Positions 8,048 through 16,312 of a stretch of 40,183 bases of DNA are shown in pieces; the first letter of the stretch is position 1, and every line of letters starts with the position of its first letter. This DNA is from JBFHDX01 sp041584475 (lineage in GTDB: Bacteria > Pseudomonadota > Alphaproteobacteria > UBA8366 > JADFVY01), in NCBI GenBank assembly GCA_041584475.1, contig JBFHDX010000024.1:1-40183 (forward strand), read 5' to 3'. The notes under the pieces were generated by a model that was not told the DNA's origin, searched no databases, and saw nothing but the letters and a program-made list of their open reading frames with translations. The position numbers were made by a program, and so were the translations under genes.

Positions 8048-8362
8048 CTAGCGGGGGATATAATAGACAGCCTCGATACGGTGGCGGATTTGGCGCGTCA
8101 CCGCCTCGACCGTGTCACCGCGGAAGGACTCGTCCGCGAACGCCTCGTCCTCGACCAGTATCCGGAATTCGCTGAGCTCGTCCGCGTCAGTCGCCTCCGT
8201 CGGGTGCAGCAGGATCGCCGCGCGGCGCCAGACGCGCGCGGAAAAGGCGGGCGCCGCCCCGGTCTCGCGCAGCACCTCGACGCGCAGCTCGACCGGCTCG
8301 CCGCCGGTCGGGATCGGGCCGATGTCGAACGCCGCGACGACCTCCTTGAATGCGATCGGCAT
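8048..8362 (-). CDS. Conserved-looking hypothetical protein, 104 residues
   Basis: I do not recognise this family. The protein is small and soluble, with no signal peptide, membrane segment or cysteine. It starts MPIAFKEVVAAFDIGPIP, has an alternating hydrophobic segment that could form beta strands (ELRVEVLRE, FSARVWRRAAILLHP), and ends in a helix rich in charged residues (VEAVTRQIRHRIEAVYYIPR). Codon use matches its neighbours, with G/C in most third positions, which favours a real gene. It is 21 bases downstream of pheA on the same strand, so it is probably the last gene of a kdsB-pheA transcript. That position alone does not give it a role in phenylalanine synthesis. Confidence 0.7.
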   Translation of the reverse strand: MPIAFKEVVAAFDIGPIPTGGEPVELRVEVLRETGAAPAFSARVWRRAAILLHPTEATDADELSEFRILVEDEAFADESFRGDTVEAVTRQIRHRIEAVYYIPR

Positions 8363-8383
8363 GGTCCCGGCCCGGCCCCACGA

Positions 8384-9271
8384 TCAGGGGGCCCTGCCCT
8401 TCGCGTAGCGCTGCGGATCGGCGGGGTAGACGCCGAGGATCTTGACGCGCCGGCTGAAGAATCCGAGCTCCTCGAGGGCCAGCCGCACCGACGTGTGGTC
8501 CGGATGACCCTCGATGTCGGAGTAGAACTGCGTGGCGTTGAAGTCGCCGCCGATCATGTAGGATTCGAGCTTGGTCATGTTGACGCCGTTGGTGGCGAAG
8601 CCGCCCATCGCCTTGTAGAGAGCGGCCGGGACGTTGCGGACCTGGAACACGAACGACGTGATCACCGGGCCGTCGTCGGGATCGGGGTCGATCGGCTCGC
8701 GCGTCATGATCACGAACCGGGTCGTATTGTGCTCCGCGTCCTCGATATCGTCGACCAGCGTCTGCAGCCCGTAGATCTCCCCGGCGAGGCGCGAGGCGAT
8801 CGCCGCCTGCGCCGGGTCGCCCTGTTCGGCGACGAACTGCGCCGCGCCTGCCGTATCCGCGAAGACGTGCGGCTCGAGCCCGTGCTCGCGCAGGAAGTGC
8901 CGACACTGGGAGAGCGCCTGTTCGTGGCTGAGCACCCGTTTGAGACCTTTGAGCGTCGCGGCTTTCGGGGCCAACAATTTGTGGTTCACGCGGTGGAAAT
9001 GCTCGCCGACGATGTGCAGCCCCGACTCCGGCAGCAAATGGTGGATGTCGGCGACGCGGCCGGCGACCGAGTTCTCGATCGGGATCATCGCGCGGCCGGC
9101 CGCGCCCTCGCGGACGATCGCGAAGACATCCTCGAACGACGGGCAGGGCAGCGTCACGAGTTCGGGGAACACCGTCCGGCACGCCATGTCCGAATAGGCG
9201 CCGTGATGGCCCTGAAAGGCGATGATCCGCTCGGGATCGGTGGCGGCGCCGCCGGCGTCTGGCTCGGTCAT
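8384..9271 (-). CDS. pheA: Prephenate dehydratase with C-terminal ACT domain
   Basis: The enzyme converts prephenate to phenylpyruvate in phenylalanine synthesis. It is monofunctional here (295 residues), with no chorismate mutase domain at the N-terminus. The PDT domain begins IIAFQGHHGAYSDMA, includes IPIENSVAGRV, and has the catalytic TRF motif in NTTRFVIM near 200. The ACT domain follows (SFVFQVRNVPAALYKAM, then GVNMTKLESYMI). The usual phenylalanine-binding ESRP motif reads ESYM here. Neighbours are kdsB upstream (18-base gap) and the small unknown gene downstream (21-base gap). Confidence 0.95.
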   Translation of the reverse strand: MTEPDAGGAATDPERIIAFQGHHGAYSDMACRTVFPELVTLPCPSFEDVFAIVREGAAGRAMIPIENSVAGRVADIHHLLPESGLHIVGEHFHRVNHKLLAPKAATLKGLKRVLSHEQALSQCRHFLREHGLEPHVFADTAGAAQFVAEQGDPAQAAIASRLAGEIYGLQTLVDDIEDAEHNTTRFVIMTREPIDPDPDDGPVITSFVFQVRNVPAALYKAMGGFATNGVNMTKLESYMIGGDFNATQFYSDIEGHPDHTSVRLALEELGFFSRRVKILGVYPADPQRYAKGRAP

Positions 9272-9289
9272 TGTCGCGGACTCGTCCGT

Positions 9290-10024
9290 CTATCGGGGCG
9301 CCAGCAGGCTACGGGCGCGGTCAAGATCGGCCGGAGTATCGACACCGATCGGAACCGTGTCAACGAGTGCCACGTCGATGCGCATGCCGGCTTCGAGCGC
9401 CCGCAGCTGCTCCAGTCGCTCGCGCCGTTCGAGGATCCCGGGAGGGAGCGACACGAAACGCTCGAGTGCCGGCCGCCGAAAGGCATAGACCCCGATATGG
9501 TGGTAGAGGGGTCCGTTCCCCCACGGCGCCGTCGCGCGCGTGAAATAGAGCGCCCGCCCGCACCGCCGGCCGGGCACCAGACCCATCACCGCCTTGACGA
9601 CATTGGGATTTTCGCGCTCCTCCTCGCTCACGATCTCGGTCGCCAGCGTAGCGATGTCGACGTCGGCCGTGCCCAGCGGCCCGATCACCGCGGCCAGCGC
9701 TGCCGGCTCGATCGTCGGCAGGTCGCCCTGCAGGTTCACCACCGCGTCATGGTGTCCGGCCGGATCGACCTCGCCAAGCGCGTGCCAAGCCCGGTCGGAA
9801 CCGGACGGCAGCGCCGGGTCGGTCAGGACGGCCCGGCCGCCGGCGGCCGTGACCGCCTCGGCGATTGCCGCTTCCGCCGCCGCCACGACAACCGGCCCGA
9901 TCCCGGCCTCGATCGCGCGGCGCCAGACATGCACGATCATCGGCTCGCCGTGGATGTCGGCGAGCGGCTTGTCTGGGAGCCGACTCGCGGCGAGGCGCGA
10001 CGGGATCACGACGATCGGGTTCAT
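9290..10024 (-). CDS. kdsB: 3-deoxy-manno-octulosonate cytidylyltransferase
   Basis: KdsB makes CMP-Kdo for lipopolysaccharide core synthesis, which implies a Gram-negative envelope with Kdo. The 244-residue protein begins NPIVVIPSRLAASRLPDKPL, the nucleotide-binding signature of the family, followed by GEPMIVHVW. Further motifs are VVNLQGDLP and YHHIGVYAFRRPALERFV. The frame continues 44 codons further upstream, but that stretch reads as intergenic DNA, so the ATG at 10024 is chosen. The gene leads the kdsB-pheA-unknown run and diverges from the cytochrome gene, leaving 149 bases for both promoters. Confidence 0.95.
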   Translation of the reverse strand: MNPIVVIPSRLAASRLPDKPLADIHGEPMIVHVWRRAIEAGIGPVVVAAAEAAIAEAVTAAGGRAVLTDPALPSGSDRAWHALGEVDPAGHHDAVVNLQGDLPTIEPAALAAVIGPLGTADVDIATLATEIVSEEERENPNVVKAVMGLVPGRRCGRALYFTRATAPWGNGPLYHHIGVYAFRRPALERFVSLPPGILERRERLEQLRALEAGMRIDVALVDTVPIGVDTPADLDRARSLLAPR

Positions 10025-10173
10025 GCTCGACTCACGGGCTCGTCGGTAGCGGGGGTCGTCGTCACGACGGGCTGCCGGTTGCACGATTCTTCGGTGACGT
10101 GTGTTGATTTCCGGCGGCCCAGAGAATATACCGCCAGCGCGACAGGGAGAAGGCATTACGGGATGCAGGCGAT

Positions 10174-10737
10174 ATGACCAAAGATCCGCTTCGTGTGAAC
10201 AAGATCTTCACCGCCGTGCTGGCCGGTGCCTGGACCATCGTCATTTCGGCGAGCATCGGCTGGCTGCTGTACAATCCTGAAGAAGCCGCCGACGTCCGCG
10301 CCTATCCGATCGCCACCGCCGACGACATTCCCGCCGAGGCCACGTCGGCCGAAGTCGTGGAGCCGACGGAGGCGGCGCCGGAGGTCGACCTCGCCACGTC
10401 GCTCGCCGCCGCCGACGTCGAGGCCGGCACCAAGGTCGCGCGCAAATGCGCCGCCTGCCATACCTTCGACGAGGGAGGCGCCAACCGCGTCGGCCCGCCC
10501 CTTTGGAACATCGTCAACCGCGCGGTCGCCGGCGTCGAGGGTTACAGCTACTCGTCCGCGCTCGCCGGGCACGACGGGGTCTGGAATTACGAGAACCTGG
10601 ACGCGTTCCTGGCCGCGCCGAAGACCTTCGCGCCCGGGACGAAAATGAGTTTCGCGGGAATCGGCAAGGCGTCGGAACGGGCCGACCTGATCGCCTATCT
10701 GCGCACGCTCAGCGACAACCCGGCACCGCTGCCCTGA
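10174..10737 (+). CDS. Membrane-anchored class I c-type cytochrome (CycM / c552-like)
   Basis: This 187-residue cytochrome probably carries electrons between the bc1 complex and a terminal oxidase at the periplasmic face. An uncleaved N-terminal helix (about 10-32, FTAVLAGAWTIVISASIGWLL) is followed by an acidic, alanine-rich linker of about 50 residues. The cytochrome domain then follows. The haem-binding CAACH is at 92-96 and the likely axial Met158 is in GTKMSFAGI. NRVGPPLWNIVNR and the C-terminal helix DLIAYLRTLSD fit mitochondrial-type cytochrome c. The helix-linker-haem layout matches CycM of alphaproteobacteria. It is separated by 33 bases from the downstream phosphatase gene. Confidence 0.9.
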   Translation: MTKDPLRVNKIFTAVLAGAWTIVISASIGWLLYNPEEAADVRAYPIATADDIPAEATSAEVVEPTEAAPEVDLATSLAAADVEAGTKVARKCAACHTFDEGGANRVGPPLWNIVNRAVAGVEGYSYSSALAGHDGVWNYENLDAFLAAPKTFAPGTKMSFAGIGKASERADLIAYLRTLSDNPAPLP

Positions 10738-10770
10738 GCGGCCCGCGGGCCGGCCGCTGCTGCCTGCACC

Positions 10771-11559
10771 ATGACCGAAGAGCCCTGCCCGCCCGAATTC
10801 ATCGCCCTGGCCGAGGCGATGGCCGACGCCGCCGGTACGATAATCATGCAGCATTTCCGCCGTCCGCTTGGCATCGAGGACAAGGCGGACGAGAGCCCGG
10901 TGACGATCGCGGACCGCGACGCCGAATCGGCGATGCGCTCGCTGATCGCGGACCGTTTTCCCGATCACGGCGTCGTCGGCGAGGAGCACGGGGTGCAGAG
11001 ACCCGATGCCCGGCACCTGTGGGTGCTCGACCCGATCGACGGCACGAAGGCCTTCATCAGCGGCGTGCCCGTCTTCGGGACGCTCATCGCGCTGTTGCGC
11101 GACGGCCGGCCGATCCTCGGACTGATCAACCAGCCGATGACGCGGGAGCGTTGGGTCGGCGCCAGCGGCCGTCCGACCACGCTGAACGGACGGCCGGTCA
11201 AGACCGCCCCGCGCGGCAAACTCGGCGATGCCGTGCTGTGGTCGACCACGCCCGAGATGTTCGAGGCCCGGCCGGCGGACCGGGCCGCGCACGAGCGACT
11301 GCGTCGGCAGGTCAGGTTCACGCATTACGGCGGCGAATGCTACCAATACGCGATGCTGGCCTGCGGTCATGTCGACCTCGTCGTCGAGGCAGCGCTGGGC
11401 GCATACGATTTCCTGGCGCTGGTCCCGGTCATCGAGGGCGCCGGCGGCGTCGCGTCCGACTGGGTCGGCCGGCCCCTCGGCCTCGCCTCGGATGGACGCG
11501 TGCTGGCGGCCGCGAGCCGGCCGCTGCATCGTGCCGCCCTTGCGGTCCTGCGCGATTGA
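10771..11559 (+). CDS. Inositol-monophosphatase-family phosphatase, probably histidinol-phosphatase HisN
   Basis: The 262-residue protein belongs to the Mg-dependent, Li-sensitive phosphatase family. Metal-binding motifs are GEEHG at 70-74, DPIDGT at 87-92 and a late GAYDFLALVPVIEGAGG segment, in place of the usual WD-x-AA-G. The sequence SPVTIADRDAE near 48-58 and the lack of a transit peptide are like the HisN subgroup, which dephosphorylates histidinol phosphate. Inositol monophosphatase and CysQ-like activities are alternatives that motif reading cannot exclude. No other his gene is in the window. The YDF in place of WD at the third motif agrees better with HisN than with SuhB. Confidence 0.85.
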   Translation: MTEEPCPPEFIALAEAMADAAGTIIMQHFRRPLGIEDKADESPVTIADRDAESAMRSLIADRFPDHGVVGEEHGVQRPDARHLWVLDPIDGTKAFISGVPVFGTLIALLRDGRPILGLINQPMTRERWVGASGRPTTLNGRPVKTAPRGKLGDAVLWSTTPEMFEARPADRAAHERLRRQVRFTHYGGECYQYAMLACGHVDLVVEAALGAYDFLALVPVIEGAGGVASDWVGRPLGLASDGRVLAAASRPLHRAALAVLRD

Positions 11560-11662
11560 TCGGCGCAAGCCGCGTCGCACCGTCGAACATTGCCGGAGCC
11601 AGCCGTAAGATGGCATGATGCGCCGTCACGCTCGGTTGCCGCGTGAGCCAGGAGGGTAACGA

Positions 11663-12163
11663 ATGGATGACGACCGGCAAGCCGGCGGTGGCCAGAAGAG
11701 CAAGGACCGCGTCTTCCTCGTCGTCGTGGATGAAAGCGAGGAGATGCGTGTCGCCCTTCATTTCGCCTGTCGCCGGGCATTGCGGACGCAGGGCCGCGTC
11801 GCCCTTCTCTATGTCCAGGAACCGGCCGAATTCCAGCACTGGATGGCGATCGGCGACCTCATGCGCGAGGAGGCGCGTGAGGAAGCCGAAGGCCTGCTCC
11901 AGAAGCTCTCCGCGGAAGTGCAGCAATGGGCGGGAAGCTTTCCCATCGTCTATCTGCGTGAGGGCAACCGGGCGGAGGAACTGGTGAAGCTGCTCGACGA
12001 GGAGCCGTCGATCTCGGTCCTGGTCCTGGGCGCGAGCACCGAATCCGCCGGACCGGGCCCGCTCGTGAGCTATCTTGTCGGCAAGGGGGCCAACAAGCTC
12101 CGTCTTCCCGTCACCATCGTCCCGGGCTCGCTGACCGATGAGGAAATCATCGCCTTGACCTGA
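11663..12163 (+). CDS. Universal stress protein (UspA) family protein
   Basis: A single Usp domain fills this 166-residue protein. The first strand VFLVVVDESEEMRVAL holds the conserved Asp that contacts ATP in nucleotide-binding members. A central helix has many acidic residues, and the last strands read SVLVLGAST and LPVTIVPGSL. The canonical G-x2-G-x9-GS/T loop is only partly matched (GASTESAGPGP), so ATP binding is doubtful. An AGGAGG Shine-Dalgarno sequence lies at about 11650-11655, before the ATG. It may be co-transcribed with the following Nfu gene, 82 bases away. Confidence 0.88.
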   Translation: MDDDRQAGGGQKSKDRVFLVVVDESEEMRVALHFACRRALRTQGRVALLYVQEPAEFQHWMAIGDLMREEAREEAEGLLQKLSAEVQQWAGSFPIVYLREGNRAEELVKLLDEEPSISVLVLGASTESAGPGPLVSYLVGKGANKLRLPVTIVPGSLTDEEIIALT

Positions 12164-12245
12164 CATCGCAGGGGGTTGATTTCCGCAGTCACGCAGACAA
12201 TTTTCTGCGATACGTGATGCCCGCGGCGCAGGAGGCCGTACCGTA

Positions 12246-12806
12246 ATGTTCATTCAGACCGAACAGACCCCGAATCCGGCGACCCTCAAATTCATCCCGG
12301 GCCGACCGGTGCTCGCGGAAGGAACCGCCGATTTTCGCAGTGCGGACGAGGCCGAGGGCGTATCGCCGCTGGCGGAGCGCCTGTTCCGGATCGACCACGT
12401 CACGGGGGTTTTTCTCGGACCCGACTTCGTTTCCGTCAGCAAGGCCGACAGCGCCGAATGGTACCTTCTCAAGCCGGCCATCCTCGGTGTGCTGATGGAA
12501 CATTTCACCGCCGGCCACGCGGTGATCGAGGACGGCGCGTCGCTCGACGTCGACGAGCAGGAGATCGGCGAGGAGGATCAGGAGATCGTCACGCAGATCA
12601 AGGAGCTGCTCGATACCCGCGTCCGTCCGGCGGTGGCGCAGGACGGCGGCGACATCATCTTCCAGGGATTCCAGAAGGGCGTCGTCTACCTCCATATGCG
12701 CGGCGCCTGCGCCGGCTGCCCGAGCTCGACCGCGACGCTCAAGATGGGCATCGAAAACATGCTGCGTCACTACATTCCCGAAGTCACAGAGGTCCGCGCC
12801 GTCTAG
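12246..12806 (+). CDS. Nfu-type iron-sulfur cluster scaffold/carrier protein
   Basis: Nfu proteins carry [4Fe-4S] clusters from the assembly machinery to target enzymes. The N-terminal Nfu_N domain starts MFIQTEQTPNPATLKFIPGR, the classic eukaryote/alphaproteobacterial NFU1 signature. The C-terminal NifU domain holds the cluster-binding pair Cys155 and Cys158 in CAGCPSS. The 186-residue length fits. MiaB, a two-cluster enzyme, is encoded about 5 kb downstream on the same strand and is the kind of client such carriers serve. The link is inference. Confidence 0.95.
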   Translation: MFIQTEQTPNPATLKFIPGRPVLAEGTADFRSADEAEGVSPLAERLFRIDHVTGVFLGPDFVSVSKADSAEWYLLKPAILGVLMEHFTAGHAVIEDGASLDVDEQEIGEEDQEIVTQIKELLDTRVRPAVAQDGGDIIFQGFQKGVVYLHMRGACAGCPSSTATLKMGIENMLRHYIPEVTEVRAV

Positions 12807-12870
12807 CGACGGCGCGCGGCGAACCGGCCGGGCGCCGGCGGCCGTCGCGGCGGCGCATGAGGAGGGTACG

Positions 12871-13854
12871 GTGCGGGGGGTACGGCTGATCGAGGAAATC
12901 GCTCGCGCGGGCCCGGCACGCATCGGCGTGGTCGGCGGAGTCGCGGGGTTGGCGTTGCTGCTCGTGCTCGAGCTGGCCGTCGGACCGTCTGCGATCATTC
13001 CCGTGCTGCGTTACACATGGCCGGACCGCGATGTGCTCGGGGGAAGCGTCGCCGGCGCGGCGGCGCCCACCGTCGCCGGCCTGCGCAGCGCCTTCAGCGG
13101 TGCCGGCTATGATCTCGACGGTGTGCGTGACAACGGCGAGCCGGTGCCGCGTCTGCGCCTGCCGAGCCTGCCCAGGGACCTCCCCGACATCGGTGACGCG
13201 GGCGCGCGGAAATCGGTATTTCTCAAACTTGCCCTGCCGCTCGTCCTCGAGGTGAACAGCCGGATCGCGGGCCAGCGGAGGCGGCTGCAGCAGGTCGCCC
13301 GCAGGATCGAGGCCGGCGACGCCTTGTCGCCGGAGCTGCAGCGCTGGCTGTCGGGGCTCGCCCGCGATTACCGCGTTCCGGAAGATCGCATCGACGTTCT
13401 CCTGCGCCGTGTCGATGTCGTGCCGCCGTCGCTCGCCCTGGCGCAGGCCGCCGCCGAGAGTGGCTGGGGAACGTCACGATTCGCGCTCGAGGGCAACGCG
13501 GTGTTCGGCCAGTGGACGACGGCCGGCGGCAGGGGGCTCGTACCGCTGGAGCGCCCGCAGGGGCGCAACTACAAGGTCAGGGCATTCGATCGCCTCATCG
13601 ATTCCTTCTCGGCATACGTGATGAATCTCAATACGCATCGCGCCTACCGCGAATTCCGCGCGCGACGCGAGGAAATGCGCCGGGCGGGCAAGCCTCTCGA
13701 CGGCTATGCGCTGGCCGGAACCCTGCTCGCCTATTCCGAGCAGGGGCAGGATTACGTCGACATGCTGCATACGATCATGCGCGTCAACGAGCTCGCTCCA
13801 CTCGACCGGGCGCGCCTGGGCGACGTCGCGATCGAGTATTTCGACGATGCCTGA
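12871..13854 (+). CDS. Bax-like glucosaminidase-domain protein
   Basis: The protein resembles the Bax/FlgJ-type N-acetylglucosaminidases that cut cell-wall glycan strands. An N-terminal hydrophobic segment (about 16-36) would export or anchor it. A variable region follows, and the catalytic domain spans about 185-320. LALAQAAAESGWGTSRFALEG near 190 holds the likely catalytic Glu. FGQWT, YKVRAFDRLIDSFSAYVMNL and the AGTLLAYSEQGQDYVDML stretch are typical of Bax proteins. The start is GTG at 12871, 8-10 bases after GAGGAGGG. It converges on the deacetylase gene, another glycan-modifying envelope enzyme. Confidence 0.86.
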   Translation: MRGVRLIEEIARAGPARIGVVGGVAGLALLLVLELAVGPSAIIPVLRYTWPDRDVLGGSVAGAAAPTVAGLRSAFSGAGYDLDGVRDNGEPVPRLRLPSLPRDLPDIGDAGARKSVFLKLALPLVLEVNSRIAGQRRRLQQVARRIEAGDALSPELQRWLSGLARDYRVPEDRIDVLLRRVDVVPPSLALAQAAAESGWGTSRFALEGNAVFGQWTTAGGRGLVPLERPQGRNYKVRAFDRLIDSFSAYVMNLNTHRAYREFRARREEMRRAGKPLDGYALAGTLLAYSEQGQDYVDMLHTIMRVNELAPLDRARLGDVAIEYFDDA

Positions 13855-13875
13855 CCGGGCGATCCGGCGCGACGC

Positions 13876-14943
13876 TCAGTTCCCCGGAACGTAATACTGC
13901 ATACCGTACCAGTACCATCGGCCGGCACCCGCCGGCTTCGTGCAGTTGAGCCGGGACCGGCCGGGCGCAAACGGCTCGGCAAAGCGAACTTCGACCCTGT
14001 GTCTTCCCAGCAGTTCGATCGTCACCCGGCCGAGCTGGGAGTGGTAGCAGGCGAGCCCGGCGAGGCTCCCGACCGATTCGCCGACCGTGAAGCCGACGCT
14101 CGGCGGGTTATTGTCCCGCACCAGGGGGTCCGTCGGCGTGACGTCGCTTACCGGCAGGCCGATCGTGTTCGCGCGCAGCCTGAACGCGTCGATGTCCCCG
14201 TAACTCTCGTTCAGCGGAAAGCGCGGCAGGAAAAGCAAATCGTCGCTGCGATGGGCACTTCCCGATTGCTGTCCGAACGCGACGTCGAACCCGAACTCGC
14301 GCACGACGCGACGCACGGCCAGGCTGGACTCGCCGTAGGGATAAGCGAACAGCACGGGCTCGACGCCGAGCTCTTCCTTGAGACGGGCAAGCGACCTGCG
14401 CATTTCCGCGCGATTGCGTTCGTCCGACGCCTCCGGCATGTGCAGGTGACTCGCCGTGTGCGCACCGAAATCGACACCCGCGTCGCGCATCTCGCGGATC
14501 TGCCGCCAGTTCAGCATGCCGGCGAAGCCGCGGTCGACCGGATCGGTCGCGAGGAACAGCGTGAACGGCAGGCCGGCCGCCCTGAGGCGCGGGAACGCCT
14601 CGGTGTAAACGGACAGGAATCCGTCATCGACGGTCAGGCCGATGGTCCGTTCCGGCAGTTGCCGACCGCTGCGCAGTGCGTCGACGATCTCGCTGACCGG
14701 CAGTACCGTGTATTTGCCGCTCGTCAATTCGCGAATGTGCGCCTCAAACTGATCCAGACGGATATTGGTCGACGGGAAGCGGCTCTCGCCGAACCGGTGA
14801 TACATGAAGATGGTTGCCGATTCCGCCGCCGCCGCGCTGCCGGCGACGCCGGACAGGATGAGCAGCGCGATCGCGCCGGCACCCGTCGCGGTGAGGCGTT
14901 GGGTGTACCGCCGATTCGTCTGTCGGCATCGAGCTGGAGTCAA
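13876..14943 (-). CDS. Secreted polysaccharide deacetylase (NodB domain)
   Basis: The enzyme should remove acetyl groups from an N-acetylated polysaccharide outside the cytoplasm. The NodB motifs are visible: TVDDG with the catalytic and metal Asp pair, HTASHLHM with two histidine ligands, and AYPYGE. The layout FMYHRFGE followed by LDQFEAHIRELTSGKYTVLP is that of the PgaB/IcaB-like group. I use a TTG start at 14943: AGGAGG lies 6 bases upstream and the frame then gives a signal peptide (RLTATGAGAIALLILSGVAG, cleaved near AAA). The frame remains open to 15093 but has no ribosome-binding site there. A C-terminal domain of about 100 residues beyond NodB is unassigned. It is divergent from tsaB. 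Confidence 0.88.
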   Translation of the reverse strand: MTPARCRQTNRRYTQRLTATGAGAIALLILSGVAGSAAAAESATIFMYHRFGESRFPSTNIRLDQFEAHIRELTSGKYTVLPVSEIVDALRSGRQLPERTIGLTVDDGFLSVYTEAFPRLRAAGLPFTLFLATDPVDRGFAGMLNWRQIREMRDAGVDFGAHTASHLHMPEASDERNRAEMRRSLARLKEELGVEPVLFAYPYGESSLAVRRVVREFGFDVAFGQQSGSAHRSDDLLFLPRFPLNESYGDIDAFRLRANTIGLPVSDVTPTDPLVRDNNPPSVGFTVGESVGSLAGLACYHSQLGRVTIELLGRHRVEVRFAEPFAPGRSRLNCTKPAGAGRWYWYGMQYYVPGN

Positions 14944-15128
14944 GGGTGTCCTCCTGGTCGCATGGCGTCGACCCGGACCGCTCCGCCCACCCCGCAGTCT
15001 CGTCCGCTTTTGATCGAGCGGCCTAGACACTATGTTATGGCCCTGTCGGTCGCAATAGCGGAGACGGTGCCGCTGCGGCGGGTCCATCGGCATGCTTGCG
15101 AAACCGACCTTTCAGCCCCGGAGAGGCC

Positions 15129-15818
15129 ATGAGGCTGCTGGCCATAGATTGCGCGACGAACGCCTGTTCGGCGGCGCTGTGGATCGACGACCGGCCGGGT
15201 CCGCGCCGTTTCGATACGATGCGGCGCGGGCACGGCGAAGTCGTCGTGCCGATGATCCGCGAGGTCATGGACGAGGCCGGTCTCTCCTTCGGCGGCCTCG
15301 ACGCGGTTGCGGCGACCATCGGTCCCGGTGCCTTCACGGGATTGCGCATCGGCCTGGCGGCGGCGCGCGGGATCGCCATCGCCGCGCGCCTGCCGGTCCT
15401 CGGCGTGACGACGCTCGAGGCGGTCGCGGCAGCTCAGGTCACGGACTGTCCGGCGGTGTTGGTCGCGCTCGACTCCAAACGCCGTGACATCTACGTGCAG
15501 CTGTTCTCCGCGGGCGCCGAGCCGTTGAGCGAGGCTCGGGCGCTCATGCCCGAAGAGGCGGCTGCGCTCGTCGCGCCGCTGTCCCGGGTCGGCCTTGCGG
15601 GCGACGCCGCCGACGCGGTGGCCGCGGCGATCGTCCCCGCCCGCAAGGGCATCACTCGGCTGCGCGACGCTGACCATCCACACGCGGCCGTCGTCGCCGA
15701 GCTGGCCGTGCGGCGGCTGCGGAATTCGCCGCCTCCGGAGTCGCCGCCCGGCGCCCTGTATCTCAGAGCACCCGACGCCGTTCCCGCGGCGAGACGGCGC
15801 CCGGGAATCGCCCGTTGA
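15129..15818 (+). CDS. tsaB: tRNA threonylcarbamoyladenosine biosynthesis protein TsaB
   Basis: TsaB forms a complex with TsaD and TsaE that puts threonylcarbamoyl on A37 of ANN-decoding tRNAs. The 229-residue protein has the actin-like fold signature at the start (LLAIDCATNACSAALW). GPGAFTGLRIGLAAARGIA at about 70-88 is typical of TsaB. The region VALDSKRRDIYVQLF is the short substrate-site segment that differs from TsaD. The ATG at 15129 follows GGAGAGG closely. Its stop overlaps the TTG of rimI by four bases (TTGA). Confidence 0.93.
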   Translation: MRLLAIDCATNACSAALWIDDRPGPRRFDTMRRGHGEVVVPMIREVMDEAGLSFGGLDAVAATIGPGAFTGLRIGLAAARGIAIAARLPVLGVTTLEAVAAAQVTDCPAVLVALDSKRRDIYVQLFSAGAEPLSEARALMPEEAAALVAPLSRVGLAGDAADAVAAAIVPARKGITRLRDADHPHAAVVAELAVRRLRNSPPPESPPGALYLRAPDAVPAARRRPGIAR

Positions 15819-16312
15819 CGCGCCGCACGCGCGTGGCCCGTTGCCCGCAGCTGATCCGACCCGCCACCGCCGGGGACGTGTCCGCCATCGCGGGTCTGAT
15901 CGCCGCCGGCTCGGACGAGCCCTGGTCGGGCGACCTCGTCGCGCGGCTGCTCGCCGTGACGGGCGGTTGGGGGCTGGTGGCAACGGGGCAGCCGCCCCAG
16001 CCGGACGGTGTGCTGCTCGCTCGAACCGCGGCGGACGAGGCGGAGCTGCTCAATCTCGTTGTCCGTCCCGAGGCTCGACGCCGGGGGATCGGCGGCACGC
16101 TGTTGCTGGCCGCGCTTCGGCTCGCGGCGGAGCGTGGTGCCGCTGCGATGCTGCTCGAGGTCGGCGTCGACAACGCGCCGGCACGGGCGCTTTACGAGAA
16201 ATTCGGTTTCCGGTCCGTGGGCCGACGACCGGATTACTACACTCGTTCTGTGGATATTCGCACCGATGCTCTAATCATGCTTAAACAGCTAATAACGTTG
16301 AGGAACGAATGA
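15815..16312 (+). CDS. rimI: Ribosomal protein S18-alanine N-acetyltransferase-like GNAT protein
   Basis: The protein has a GNAT acetyltransferase fold of 165 residues. The acetyl-CoA-binding loop reads VVRPEARRRGIGGTLLLAAL (Q/RxxGxG/A motif) at about 86-105. NAPARALYEKFGFRSVGRRPDYY is the standard GNAT C-terminal motif. RimI next to TsaB is one of the most conserved pairings in bacteria, so acetylation of S18 is the best guess; the exact target cannot be read from sequence. The start is TTG at 15815, overlapping the tsaB stop. The end of the gene is less G+C-rich and runs into the AT-rich leader of mucR. Confidence 0.87.
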   Translation: MTRRTRVARCPQLIRPATAGDVSAIAGLIAAGSDEPWSGDLVARLLAVTGGWGLVATGQPPQPDGVLLARTAADEAELLNLVVRPEARRRGIGGTLLLAALRLAAERGAAAMLLEVGVDNAPARALYEKFGFRSVGRRPDYYTRSVDIRTDALIMLKQLITLRNE

